Shown: piece by piece, positions 12,320 through 25,500 of the stretch
Layout of the letters: each line of letters starts with the position of its first letter
Numbering within the stretch: position 1 is the stretch's first letter
NCBI GenBank assembly: GCA_024449915.1
Contig: JAMZAV010000100.1
Location: 186,001 to 250,000, forward strand
Reading direction: 5' to 3'
DNA from: Sweltsa coloradensis
Lineage: Eukaryota > Arthropoda > Insecta > Plecoptera > Chloroperlidae
Length of the DNA: 64,000 nucleotides
Made by a program: the position numbers and the translations under genes
The notes under the pieces: generated by a model
What the model saw: the letters and a program-made list of their open reading frames with translations, nothing else
What the model was told of the DNA's origin: nothing
The model's database searches: none

Positions 12320-14062
12320 TTTGTTCAATGGACCAATTTCCCACATTTTGTTTTGTTTTTATGTAAAAATTAGCTTATTGAAGCTTGTTTGTTCTATATC
12401 CACTGCATGTGGTCCATATTTACCATTCGTTGCTACAGTAAACGAGAGGTGGGTTTGTTCAATAGACCAGCCTGATAGTTCCTATCAGTGTTTGTTTGCA
12501 TGAAACGATGCGGGATATTGAACAAACAAACATTGACTGGAATTATAAGATGGTCTATTGAACACAATATTACCTCTAAAAAAGTTAAAATGGAAAATTG
12601 AACAAACACGTTCTTAAGGAATTTAAGCGATTTTCCCGATTCAATTTTGTGAAGGATACCCATCCATACAATCACAAATAGTATTCAGGTCCATGTTATT
12701 AATGAATGGTATGATATTTGTGAAACAATTATGAGTAAGTTTGTCCCCTCCGAAACACTGGCGTGTCCTCTCCGCAACACAATTGAAAAAAATATTTGTG
12801 ATTGCTGATTATTGATGGAACTGCTCCGTTTACACATTCCTAAGCCAATAAGTGATAAACTCAAGTCCACATAAGAAGTTAAAAACTTGTAACTAAAATG
12901 GGAATGAAACCCTGGACCTTCTCAAAACTTTTTTGCCAAGGCTTTGTCCAAGGTTAAGTTGGATACACCCAGGACCACTACGGAATGGGGAGGGGGGTAG
13001 ATCTAGGCCCTATGCTTGACAGATACAGCCACAGGCGGGAAGCGCTCTCTACTGAACATCACCTATCTATTCCGTTGATTATGAAATTTTTTGATCTTTA
13101 AATTTAGGCCTGCAACGATATTTTATCGCAATCGAAGAATTATTTCTCATAAAAATCGTACTTTTACGAATGTTTGCAGTTAACAAGCATTTCTGTACTC
13201 TCTTTTAGCTACATGTCTACTCCGATCCCTATGAAAATTTCAGGGAACCTTTATAAGTAATAAACTTTGAACTATATCAATTTTGAGCAACATCATTTAA
13301 CACTTTTCAATAAAGTCGCACATCCACGTGTGGTGTTTAAGAGTCGTGTCATTTCGTTGCTAAGCGAAGATAAAAATATTCGTCTCTCTTCACACTTTTA
13401 CACATTTACACATTTTTCACATTTACTAAAAACGGCAAAACTAATCAAATAAATACATAAGTATAGTTAATTGCCTCAATTTATCTTTAAAAAAACGTTC
13501 ATCCACCAACGTGATTGTAAGCAACATCTTGAAAGCAGCTTTATATGTTGCCTTTTTTAAACCTGTGGTTAGTTATACAGAATGGAAGATAAAAAATTAA
13601 AATTCGTTCATAAATAACGGATGTATGGGCAAATGTATAAGCTTTGATGGCGGCCATCTTGATGACGTCACCAAAACTATACACCACGGGCCAAGGATTG
13701 ACATCATGGAAATTATTCATCTTGGAATAGTTTCTGATGAAATGATAACAGTCTCCCAATTTCTTCACGAAAACGCTCATGGAATTTCAAACTGTCCTTT
13801 ACTACGATTACTTTTCACGTTTTAATGGATATTGAACAAAATGTGTCAACTCAAAATGATTCTTCGTGTCATTTTACTTGTTCTATATCCAATCAGAAAT
13901 ACCTAGTTTGGGCACCCCTGATTTACAAATAAAAATTGAACTTCATTTTATTCTATATTATTTTTTAAACAATAATTGAGAATAATATCCTTTTTAGATA
14001 GGATTGGTATAGAATCAAATCTTGAAACCTTATTTTCTTCAAATAGCAAAAGTGGTCTTTTG
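12320..14062. repeat. Scattered TTGAACAAA-type motif cluster
   Basis: A short motif close to GGTCTATTGAACAAAC, or its complement, appears near 12325, 12392, 12455, 12522, 12552, 12592, 13830, 13880 and 14055. Several neighbours are 60-70 bases apart and lie on both strands. This suggests an old, decayed tandem or palindromic repeat. No coding capacity is seen between 12241 and 14146. Confidence 0.35.
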
Positions 14063-14146
14063 AACAAATAAGTTTTAAAGAGACTAACTAAATGGAATGT
14101 CAATGGGCTATTTGTTGGATGACAAAGGAATACGCCGTTCAATATT

Positions 14147-14743
14147 ACTAGGAAGCTTTGCAAACGCTTTTTTTAGTCGCGTTGATGGATGAGTTTTTTT
14201 TTAGTTTTTAGTTTGCGTGGGATATCTTTACTTTTGCAAGTGCTTTGCTTTGCTGCCTACGCATTTTAGGTGATTGTTGTCAAGTTTCTATTGTTACATG
14301 TCAATTGTTTTTATTTACCGTAAAAAAAAAAAAAGCTTTATTTTTATGGATTCTGGCTAACTTTTTCAATTTTTTCTTTTAAAAGGTACTACATCACCAT
14401 AACCTCTAATGTCCATGTATAATATGAACGTTATAGCCCCACCCGTTTGGTCAGAATTGGCCCAAATGGCACGAAAATATCGCACAAAAATCGAAAAAAA
14501 TCGTAAAAGTACGATATTCATGAGCAATATTTCTTCGATTGTACCCAAAAACAATACACCTCTAAATTCGGAGATTTCGAAGGTTCCCCTCCAATTTTCA
14601 TCAAGATCGGATATGCCGTTTGCCTGGTAGAGAGTTAACAAACAGACAAAAAAACAAAAAACAAACAAAAAAAACCCAAAAAAACACCCGAGCTAAATGT
14701 TTTGGGGGTCAGTGAAATCGAAGTCTTCGCTTCGCTCATCCAA
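14147..14743 (-). mobile_element. Helitron-like element, copy A (subfamily 1)
   Basis: Oriented on the minus strand it starts TTGGATGAGCGAAGCGAAG and ends in CTAG next to a T. An inverted copy of the start, CTCATCCA, lies just inside the 3' end, followed by a hairpin formed by AACGC and GCGTT (approximate stem in this copy). The body contains the family module around ATGCCGTTTGCC, CATCAAGATCGGAT and CGTAAAAGTACGAT. No Rep/helicase frame is present, so it is non-autonomous. It is about 597 bp long and the base before the 5' end is G. Confidence 0.72.
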
Positions 14744-15823
14744 CTATGAAATACAATATGACATAGTATAATATGAAACAGTCTTGTGACTGTATATCAT
14801 TAGTGTTTTATGTATCCGTTGTGCAGACTTTATGTGGTCTGATCTAGAACAGCAATCTATTTTTAATAAAAATGTCAACAATTGGAACAGCAATTCTGCT
14901 GCATTCTGGTCTACCGGAACACTAAGCGGTTCAGGCACATTTTTATACAAATGAGAGTATGTTGTTGTTTTGTAAATAAGCGGTTTATAAGTTGAATGTC
15001 GTACTGAGCCATAAACATGATGGGATTATATTTACTGTTCTGCCTGGACGAAAGAGAAACTGAACAGTATTATCAATGGAGGAAATGGGTTATTATGTAC
15101 TTAGACGAAGCGAAACTGTATTCGAAAATTATTTTTTTGAAAACTGTTTTTTGGAGAATGATAATGAATTTATTATAAATGGGCCTTCACGAGATTTGTG
15201 TGCAAGTGATTAGCTATTTCTATCGTTATTAAAGTCTTTTGAAAACGTAGCTATGTGGTTGTGTGCATATAATTATGCTATGAACGTGTTATTGCGACTT
15301 GCTTTGAATTATAAACAGTATTTAAAACAATTATTCTGTAGCCGTAAAATAGTACAACATTCTTTTCACATCTCATCCTGTGCATATTTACTCTGCCAGA
15401 GACATGCGATGAATACCAAGTGATTCTTCAAAGACGTCCTCTAGCACTTGAGCGTTTTGCTGCCAGCGGAAACATAACGTAGAATAATACGAAAACTTCA
15501 CTCAGAATTCGTTTTCATTCATGTATTCATACAAATAAAGATTTATCATTAACGTAAGGCTTTGTTGCAAACACAAAGGAATGTGGATGGCTGATTTTTA
15601 TAGAGCTTCAGTTTAAATGGAAGGAGATAGATAATTGGAATGGACAACTTCCATTGTACTTTTCTTGAACCTATCGCGCGGAGCTATTTAAGTGAACTTT
15701 CCTCTTGAGTAGAACAACACTGCCTGTAGTTGAGAGCTGCTCAAGGTAGCTCATACGGTTAGGCCACAAGATACTTGCTACGATGCCCTTATGAAGCTGA
15801 GATCATGGAGTTCTACTTCAGCT
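14744..15823. other. No gene seen
   Basis: AT-rich sequence. A tRNA A-box-like string near 15748 (TAGCTCATACGGTTAGG) stands just upstream of the minisatellite but has no convincing B box. Confidence 0.4.
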
Positions 15824-16077
15824 TTATATCTCGTCACTCGTTTCCTAAAGTACAGCATAACGGGAATAACATAAACTATATCGTCACTCATTATCTCGAG
15901 TACAGCATAACGGGAACAACATAAACTATATCGTCACTCATTATCTCGAATATAGCATAACGGGAACAACAAAACTATATCGTCACTCATTATCTCGAGT
16001 ACAGCATAACGGGAACAACATAAACTATATCGTCACTCATTATCTCGAGTACAGCATAACGGGAACAACATAAACTA
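15824..16077. repeat. Minisatellite, 50-bp unit, about 5 copies
   Basis: The string AGCATAACGGGAA recurs at 15854, 15904, 15954, 16003 and 16053, so the period is 50 (one unit lost a base). Units are nearly identical, which points to recent expansion or homogenisation. Confidence 0.92.
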
Positions 16078-18224
16078 CCATGGATTTTAACTATTGTTTA
16101 GTGATCTTCAGTGAATCAAGAAAAACCTAATAAATCCAAATAAGTTTGTTTATAAAGCAAAATTAAATTTTCTAAATGTTTAATTCAGGAAGAATTCACT
16201 CAATATAATTACAAAATCGTACACAATGTTTTAATATGCTTAAAATGTTTAATCATAAGTAACATAAATACTGACAATTTTATGTCATCAACTCGAAACT
16301 AGTATTGAGAAACTTTTATGGAATAATTGTAATCAGAGTAACGGAAAAGTAGAGCAAAGTTAACAAAATTGTTTGATCAAAAAGAAAATTGTCAATAGTC
16401 GACCGTATAAAAAATAACAATAAATGTGCTATACCATTATCCAGACCATTGAACGGAATCTTCAAATACCTTTAAAAAGAAACCCATAAAGAATGTACCA
16501 TAAAATCTTTCTTGAAGATGAAAGTGTAACATGTTTTAAATAAAACTTATTTTCCGTGCCCCAAAAGATTTAGCTTGAGCCCCGCGCTAGCGATATTCAA
16601 CGAAAAACTGCCATCGGTCATCATTAATTCAGAAAGTGGGTAGAGGCGACGGTGGTGGGGGTGGGTGGGGGGAGGTAGAGGAGGGGTGGCAGTTGATTCA
16701 TGATTTTCACCAGGACTCACCATTTTGGTCTGCTGGTTGACTTGACGAGTGGGGTCATACCGTCACGGAAAAGATTTTTGTTCTTGCTGAAATTCACGAT
16801 GTTAAATATGACCCTCTGAAAAAAAAGAAACGTATTACATTAATTCTCGTTTATGGGAACATAAAGAAGGTAAAGTGTGTTACGGCAACCGTATTTGAAA
16901 GTCAATGTGCGCTGGGGTCAGGATGTTAGTGAGCTAAACACAAAGTCCACCTTCAGAGAAATATCGGTAGGTTTATAAATAATTCATTCAGCAGGCGCTA
17001 GAAAAAATATAATAATTCGTTATTACCAACGATGAATCTGTATAAATAATATGTTTAATTGAGATAAATAATAATTTATCCATATGACAATGATATAGTT
17101 TTACACATTGACGAAAAATATTAGTTTTGATCCTGAGGCTAAAAGTTCATCAGCTTGTGAAGTATTCCAGGACGAGTATTGAATGTAATTATTCATTTAC
17201 GCTTATTTAAGAAACAAATTCACGTACCATTCTACATGTATAAATCTTTTGTTGCATGATTTTGTAGTAAATAATACAACACGTTCGTATTTTAAGTTTA
17301 ATATTTAGATTATAAATTTCAAAATAATTTGTTAATAATTAATTATTTCTGAATAGCGACCACCTAACAATGACCGTAATAAAAATATTGTAACAGAGTA
17401 CAGTAAGTATGCCCTACGTGGCCGAAACAAATGCCTAAAATGTGGCTAACCTTTATTTAGCGGCGTCACTTTATATTCACCCTAGTTAAATGTATTTTTT
17501 TTAAATTTTTTTTATTCTGGCACTTTTTGACAGTTTATTTCGATTTATTTTCTAACTTCTAAAAACATGTTAACTCTTTGTTATTTTTAATATTTTTTTT
17601 GCGTTTCACAAATTAACTCAATACATCATGTCAACACAATGCAAACATGAGGGTGATGGGGTGACCCTGTGTGTTGGGTTATATAAGATACTAGTCAACA
17701 ATGATTTCAAAAATATTGTACACGCCTAGGCAATATTGATCCACCTTCAAAACAAAGTATGTATTTCATTATTTTCACTCGATACCGGTCAAAGGAAATA
17801 GAGGCTACCATGTGTCTTGTATGAGAACTATCTTCTAAGATCTAATTGGTATTTTCCTCTCGGGTGATCGCTGGTGCCTCTTTACTGCATGTCGCTCTCC
17901 CCATATGTTTGGATGGGGGCCATTTAATTTCCAAAGTTGAAACGAATGGTTCCCTCTGGTAGGCGCACGTAACGGCCATCCGGGCTCGTTGTAGGTATGA
18001 GAAACAAGGTCTTCAAATTTCCTTTAAATTTTCCCTCAGCGTTGATCAGCTGGATCTTCGATCTTGTGCGAAGCGAGACCTTTTATTTCTAGTCTTGAAT
18101 GATGGAAGAGCACCATTTAAATTGTTCTTTTGAAGACAAGAATTGGCACGCGGTGGAGACTAGAGCGGCCTATTCTCCAAGCCACATTCTGATCTGATCA
18201 GTATTAACGACGTTTGAATCGAAT
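16078..18224. other. No gene seen; G-rich tract at 16650-16690
   Basis: Mostly AT-rich. The exception is a run of G blocks at 16650-16690 (GGTGGGGGTGGGTGGGGGG followed by further G runs), which satisfies the usual four-run G-quadruplex pattern on the plus strand. Confidence 0.45.
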
Positions 18225-18615
18225 CTGGGAATGCAGCGTTGATCCGTAATGACGCTGTGCGATGCTCGGACCACGCGTTGTACCAGGTAACGGTTACCTT
18301 CGAGTGTGCGAACGCGGACCACGCCGGTATTTTCCATAGGGCATTGCGTGTGCGACGGTCACACGCGTTGACAAGGTCAAGGTAAAGCTTGGCGGCTGCG
18401 TGGCCGGACAACAGGCCTATTACCAAGAACTATTGCGAGTGCGATCGAGACTGAACGACTGTTGTACAAGGTAACGGCATTGCGAGTTGAGATGATCGGA
18501 CCACGCGTTGACAAGTAACGTTCACGCTTGCGGTGTGCGATGGCTCGGACCACGCCGGTTGTACCAAGGTAACGGGGGCACGCTTGCGGTGTGCGACGGT
18601 CCCGCTGACATAGCG
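18225..18615. repeat. GC-rich degenerate minisatellite
   Basis: TCGGACCACGCGTTG or a close variant recurs near 18266, 18313, 18354, 18496 and 18545, accompanied by TACCAAGGTAACG and TGCGGTGTGCGAYGG. Spacing is roughly 41-50 bases. The block is strikingly GC- and CpG-rich compared with its AT-rich surroundings. The overlapping frames at 18160-18747 are read from this repeat and are not called as genes. Confidence 0.7.
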
Positions 18616-21600
18616 CTGAGGCGAGGAAACACAACGCCACCCCCTCGTCTAACTACGGCGAATAATAAAACCAAGTTTTATGCAATAATCGTATTAAGAG
18701 ATAGAACAATGCCTGCAGGCTTCGGCCTCCTAGTGAGAATGAATTGAAAAGAAGTCATAATATGCATCATACTGTAAGAGCAATTTCGTTGATTAAAATG
18801 GAAAACAGAAATAGCATCTTCTCTGTCTTATAAATGGAGGGGTAGGATGGAACTATGGGAGTTCCAAGAAATTAAGTCAGCAAGTGCCACCATTTCGTTT
18901 CCAAAGACGCGTTTTAAAACTTTCATGAGAGTCAGCGAAAAAATAATTATTTCGAAAGGTAGCTTCCGCTACAAGTGAAATTAAATTGAGAAAATTTAGT
19001 TACATCTGCGTACAAAGCTTTAGGAGTAGGAATAAAACCTCCCCCCATCACCCGTTCCGCCCGAGGCAAGGGTAGTACAGCGTGATGGGGTTTATCATCA
19101 AAAGTGCCAATTCCCCCAGTAGAGTTTTAGCCTCTTCTGTATTCAGAGGGTGGGTCCACAATTCCACTGCTCGTAACGCTTATGAGAGCTCCACTCCAGG
19201 ATTGATATTTGTGCCCCGGTCCATATATTTGGTAATTCGGGAAATATGTAAGATCGAAGAGAAAATACGCAGAATGAAACTTCCATCGAATTTACTCCAA
19301 GTTCCACCACAGCCAATGCTGCTCGATCCTGAGTAATGCTTTACTTCGGACGTGCGAAGAAACACGAAGTAGACGTTGGAGGGGGTGGGGGGTGGGGGTG
19401 GGGGTCGCTGAACTGCGTGAATAAGGAATAGCAAATGATAAAAAGAGTAAAACATACTGCCTTGTCGTCTTGCAAAAAAATAAAAGACTCAAACGTCTGA
19501 TCGTATTTGGCTTAGATACAATTCACGAAATGCACAAGCTGAGCTTGATTTACATTTAAAAGCATGTCGCTGTTGTACGCATCTTTCCAGTGATACCAAA
19601 TCACGTTTTCAAAAAATAAACGAGTGAATTGTTGAATTTCCTTTCCAGCGAACACGCGCACACGCATATATGTGAGTGAACCTTTTGCCCTCCGCGTTTC
19701 CTTCGACGTCATTACTTTCAACTGATGCGATTTTAATCTGAAATCGCATGCGGTTCGCTAGCAGCCATTGACCAAGCGGCTGAGACGACGTAGCCGCGTG
19801 GTTATGGGTTGGCACGCAACGACGTGGAGAACAATGTGGCACAGTAGGCACAGATTGCCACTGCGCGATGCCGGGTGACAGACTAGAAGAAATAACCGAC
19901 CAGCTTTGATTCAACGATAAAAATGTACGTGTAGGCCTATACTCATTTATTAAATGGAGGCTTTATAATATCTTGTTCAGTTGTAGTTGATTAAAGGATA
20001 AAAACGTACGTGTATATTTATTTATTTAATGTAGACTTTATAACTTATTGTTCAGTTTTGTAAGTAATATTTACAAATGGGAACAAGTACACATAAGACA
20101 TAAGAATATTTTCTTGATTTGGTTAGTCGGGAACACTCCCTTGGGTTATTTAGTTTTATTTTCTAAACTTAATTGAATTAACAAGAAGATAATTTTCGGT
20201 TACATATTACAAAATATAACTAATACCACCAATTATCTATACATATGTAAGTAAATTATTGTAAAATTATGTTGACAATCAACATCGTTGTGAAAAGACT
20301 TAACTAAAGGATGCAAAGAAATAGAAAGCGGTCAAATATTGCCGCAATATGTAAAGAATCGAGTGCCGAGAAGAGTCATAAAACATGGTAAGCAATTAAA
20401 GAGTGATGGTTAAAAATTAGAAGCTTAAAAACGTGACGCCAAATTGCTAACGAATATGTTTATTGGTCGTTTTCATTGGTCCAAGAAATGCCCATTTAAA
20501 TTATACATTTGATTAATTCCAAACTGTCCTCACTTCTTCCTACACCTAGTTAGTTACTGGCGAGCGGCACGTTGTCCTGATAAGGTGACTGATTGTCTAA
20601 CACAAGGTTTAAAAAGCGGTGACTGTAAATCAAGCAATAAATCAATGAATATTTATATATATATATATTTTATTAAGGTACTGCATAATTAAAAGATATC
20701 TAAGGAGTGAGGATTGTACTCACATTGAATGTCTAAAAAAATTTAAAGCAAAATGTGACTTGAGTGAGATTGGTACTCTTAATTCAAAGTTAAGAAAGTA
20801 GTGACTTCTGTATACAGTTTGTCTCTCTCACTAAGAACATAGTTACTACTGTAGGCCTTTGTATTCATAGAGGTAGTCTCAAGACCAAATTTAGAGTTGA
20901 TAATGTTGAGGAAAATGGATTCGTACAACTTCATAATTGTGTTCATAGAGTAATGATACAAAGACCTCTAATAGGTCCTTAAAATGTAGTGACAAAAAAA
21001 TGAAGGAAGAGTGGGAACCGCTTGGCACCAATTTAGGCCAACTGGTGACAGATTGGTATGGCCAAGTTTAGTGAGTCGGTGGCCACACATATTAGTACGG
21101 CTTGTAGGTGAAATAAATGGTGGAGTGGTCGAGTGGACACAAATTGGCACCGCCCATGCCTGGTGAGGAAGATTGAAGCGCCACGGTGCTTGGCTAGCCA
21201 ACGACTATCCTATCCCGTTCTGGGTCGCCGATAATTTACTGCACATCGTTTCGTAGCGAGGGGGAAAAAATCTCCCAGTTCGCTAGCGGGATATAAAGTA
21301 ATGCATACCCAAAACTTGGCGTAAACTCACTAGGGGCCGCAGACGTTCGAGACTTTTCGAAACGATATCTTCGTACAAACAACCATTACGGCTGGGGAAA
21401 AAATTGAAGCAATAATAATGTGTTATGGGATTGTTTGCTGTATTAAGAGAAAACGAAAAAGAGAATGCCTGTTGCAAAAACAAAATCACTGCCAACTTAT
21501 AATTTACAGAGATATTATTTTGGAATTTGATATATTAATTTTGATCAACAAGCTCAATATCCGAGTAAAATAATTATGTGATTAATGTTTGCTGTATTAG

Positions 21601-22002
21601 TATTAAGAGACAACAAAAAGAGTTAGTCCACGTTAAAATCAAACTCATTGACAATTTAAAATTGATATTTATTGCATTTTTAAATAATATTCGACGTTTT
21701 CGTGGTTATAGTTATAGATATTTGATGCCATCTCTAAATGAAAAAAGAAACATTTTTGGTAACTGATATCTCGATAACTTAACGGTTGTATGTAACTGTC
21801 AAAGTTGAATAAAATTATTCAAAACTTAAATCTATCACAGAACATTTCATCAGATTATTAACAGCTATTTTAATCTGTTATAATATATTTTAAATTTAGA
21901 TCAACACGTTCAATATTTGTATATAGTTAATTGTGTTATCATATGCTTAATTGATTGTAGGGAACATTTGATAAAGACAGTCCTTTGTGCATCCTGCAGC
22001 AG
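18616..22002. other. No gene seen; G tract and a diverged duplication
   Basis: A plus-strand G-quadruplex-type tract lies at 19379-19405. A roughly 160-base imperfect direct duplication begins at TTTGCTGTATTA (about 21430 and 21587), each copy followed by AAAAAGAG. The rest is AT-rich with short frames only. Confidence 0.4.
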
Positions 22003-22560
22003 TTATCGAGTCCGAGTAACACTTCGTTTAAAAATAAAGAAGGAAATCAAGAGCACGGGTAAAGCAGATACAACTAGACTCCTTGTTTGTACAATATTTA
22101 TTTAATTTGTTGATGTTAATCTGTACATAGAAACCAAATGTGTCGACAGAATAAAATTTAATTGATTTAAAATTGTAATATATATCTAGAGAAAGTTATT
22201 GATCATGTACGAACGTTACTAGCGCAAGGCTAGGACAATATTATTGATGTTAGATAAAAGTGTTGATATCGATATATCAAAGTTTAAAAAAAATGTATCA
22301 AAAGACTGGACCTACTATTAAAGTAAAAAATTGTTGGTAAGGTGGCGCCAAAATGCGTAACGATTGTAACGTTTTAACACTCATCCCCTCTATCAAGAGT
22401 AAGAATCTGTACGTTTTGGCTACCCGGCACCTCCACCAAAATTATGATTTTTTTAAATACTCTTATTTCGTATATCATATTATACTCAAGTTCAAGGCGA
22501 GTATCAAAAACTTGACTCGACTCAAAATGTTGGGTTCTAGCATACCCCTACTAAAAATAT
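22003..22560. mobile_element. hAT-like DNA transposon remnant, copy 2
   Basis: This is the diverged partner of 6772-7320, with the same block order: GAGTCCGAGTA, ATTGATTTAAAA, GGCTAGG, TTGGTAAGGTGGCG, then CCCGGCACCTCCACCAAA at 22423-22440. The right end carries ACTTGACTCGACTC and finishes near CATACCCCTA, the complement of a TAGGGGTATG terminus. No transposase frame is present. Confidence 0.5.
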
Positions 22561-25500
22561 GTAACATTTTAAGTATTCATGTTTGGTTCAAAATTAAAAT
22601 AATAACAGTCCTATACATACGCAACTAGCAAGTACCAGTATAACGCTTATTAAAATGTTTGCTCTAGATTTGCTTGTTTAGGTAATTTTGGTACACAGAA
22701 TATTAAACTCTGTGACATTTACACCGATTTGTTTGTTGACAACATGCAACAATTAAATACCTTGAATTAAAACAACTTCTGTCTAGGTGAAATGGCGAAA
22801 TTGTGTGTCACTACCGTGTTTTGTGTAAATTATGCTATAAGGGTTTCTAATGTGGTCACTTGTCATTTTAGAAATGAGTTTATAGGTTCTTCGATGTCGT
22901 TATGTTTACTGATTGATAACGATTAGCAAACATGATTTGTTATAGTTTGTCAACAATAATATACGATTGGTAAAATCGCACCTATCACATAAACGAACAC
23001 AAAACCGATATAGATATATTTTCTCTAAAGCTGTATGATACAGGATTTTCGTAACTGCTTCTTTCTTGTGAGGAGGTGATTGTAGGTGGCAGCAATGTCA
23101 TCTTATAAGAATGAATACATTGCTGCATATCATGGCCTATTCAAGAATACAATGGAGAAAAGCGATGTTTTTCGAGCGGCTAGTGATAAGGCTATACCAC
23201 GCATTCTGTGGGCGTAAAGCATATGTCACTCTGCATCAAGGGACGCCTAGATAGTGGTGAAACTAAGCGTTGCGTATAAAATCGTTGAAGTATTCTCCCA
23301 CCTTTCAGTGAAATTTTTCCTAAACATCCTAGGAATACATCCTTACAATTTCAAACATAATATTAATGGTATTAATATTTTCTATTCGCGTTTTTAAAAG
23401 CCACTATTTTAACGAGAGAAAAATGTTATTACATTAAAACAATGAACGATTCATTACTTTATATCCATTAAAACGGAGGCCTAGTTTATCGGTTATGTTT
23501 GCATGTTTAAGTAGTTTTAGTAATAATTTTACAGCTTAGATTCTTGTAATCAAATCATAGGTCTACTAATAAAATGTTATTCCCAGGCTTATCACGCCTT
23601 TGTGTTATTTTGACTATGGGACGAAGTTTTGCTGTATTTGTTTGCAGCAGGAGCCAAAGTTTGTTTAGAGTCAAATTCTTCGTCGCTTAAGGCAACCAAC
23701 CAGTTGCTGTGTCGTCACTTCTAATAGTGTCTAGTCAGTCGAGTTATGAGTCGAGTTATGACCATGTGCTTGAAGACTTGAAGGCGGGTCCGAACTTTAG
23801 AAAGCTTCATATGCTATGGGCGGTAATAAATGTTAGGTATTTGGTGACGTTAGAAGCGAAAACGTTTGCCTCTACCAGGGAGAGAGCTTGGGTCTTCACG
23901 TATAACGAAATGTAGCTTTACAAATTGAGAAAACCGTTTACAAAAAACAAAATATTTTATAATTACAAATAATGTTATTCCGTAGGTTTTCATGGGTGTG
24001 TTGTGTCATAATTATTTTTCTGATTTCTCCATGTACTAGAAATTATAGCACCTACGTTGCTGACGCTGGTGATATAATTAAATGAATACGTATTAAATGC
24101 GAAAAAATTATCACATACATTAGGACAAACAAAATTTTGATAAAATCACAGTTAATTATTCTAAAAGTAAACGAAATAAATATATGATTATTAAATTACG
24201 AGGCTAGAATTTTCTCGAGATAATATAATTACAAACACGAAATGATAATGATAGAAATTTTCATTGTATTTATCAGTAGTTTAATTAATTATTTAAATTA
24301 TAAGAATATCACAACGAGCATAGCTCAAACACAGAACTATGCGTGATATCCCTGAAAAATAATTAAATATAACTAAATAAAGTATACATTTATTTCCGAA
24401 AGAGTTTTCATTAATTTCTTCGTCTTCGTTTTCTGAAATATCAGAGTCATAAATACATTTAGAATTTTATATATACTTTACATTTTTACAATACACATTT
24501 TTCTTTGGTTTTATTAACATTTTAAATGCAATCTGAGAATTGTTGAGTAGACGTATTTTGGTAGACTTAAGGTTGCTTCAAAGAGAGTTTTTTTGGCGAA
24601 ATGAACAATACATGTAGAATAATTTACAGAATAAAGTTCGAAGATCTCATCAACGCCGAAAAAGATTTAGTACTTATTGAATCCGAATTTTACTATTGGA
24701 CTTTAGTGCGTTGCACTAAACTGTAATACGAACCAATCCCTTTCAGTACATAAAAACTTGTGATAAACATTGGATTGAATGGTAATCGGGAACATTTCAC
24801 ATACACCATTCGATTTGAATGAAATCGTTGAGAACGCACATATAAAATTTAATAGTTTCAATTATAGAAAAACAGGTTTCATAGAAAATTGTTCAGCTTA
24901 ATGTAGGATGGGTTAGGGAGGTCCGGTAGACATCCTGGCACATCCAGAATGTTTGCACGTGCGGCCTCGTCATATTCACACCCTAAATTGTAGACCATGC
25001 GCCTGTGTAGCAGTAACTTTCAGTTTTTGGCAATTTTAAGGTTAACGCTTGTAATATTTCACTTGGCTGGAAGCGAGAGTGTCGACGTGCAATAAGAATT
25101 GCCGGCAATATCTGCCAAGAGGGTTCACATGTAAAAATGACAAAGGTGTAGTAGGGTGGTAGGTATGTTGGTGGTAATGAAGTTGAGAAAGGGGATGGAA
25201 ATATTTTTATATTCGTACCACGTCACTACCCTTGCACGTAGTTTGCCGCTCCCGCCCTCCACCCCCGCCCCCACCCCCACCCCCACTCTCACCTCCTACC
25301 CACCCCTACAGCCCAGCCAGACCCCCCTTTGCCGTATCAACACTTCAGCTATTCTGCGCTCGTCATGCTTAATATTATTACTCGTTAAAGCTAGCCGTAG
25401 CTACAGTACTGTGCAACCTCGTTATTTCTATAAATAACGGTGGTGAATTAATGCCGTGTTGATAGAAACACAGTCATACAGTCGGCGTGGAAAGAATGTT

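Noticed and set aside
15824..16077. 50-bp direct repeats considered as a CRISPR array
   Set aside because: There are no unique spacers between units; it is a head-to-tail minisatellite in eukaryotic DNA.
18160..18747. Overlapping frames in the GC-rich block
   Set aside because: Open because of GC-rich minisatellite composition; no codon or domain signal.
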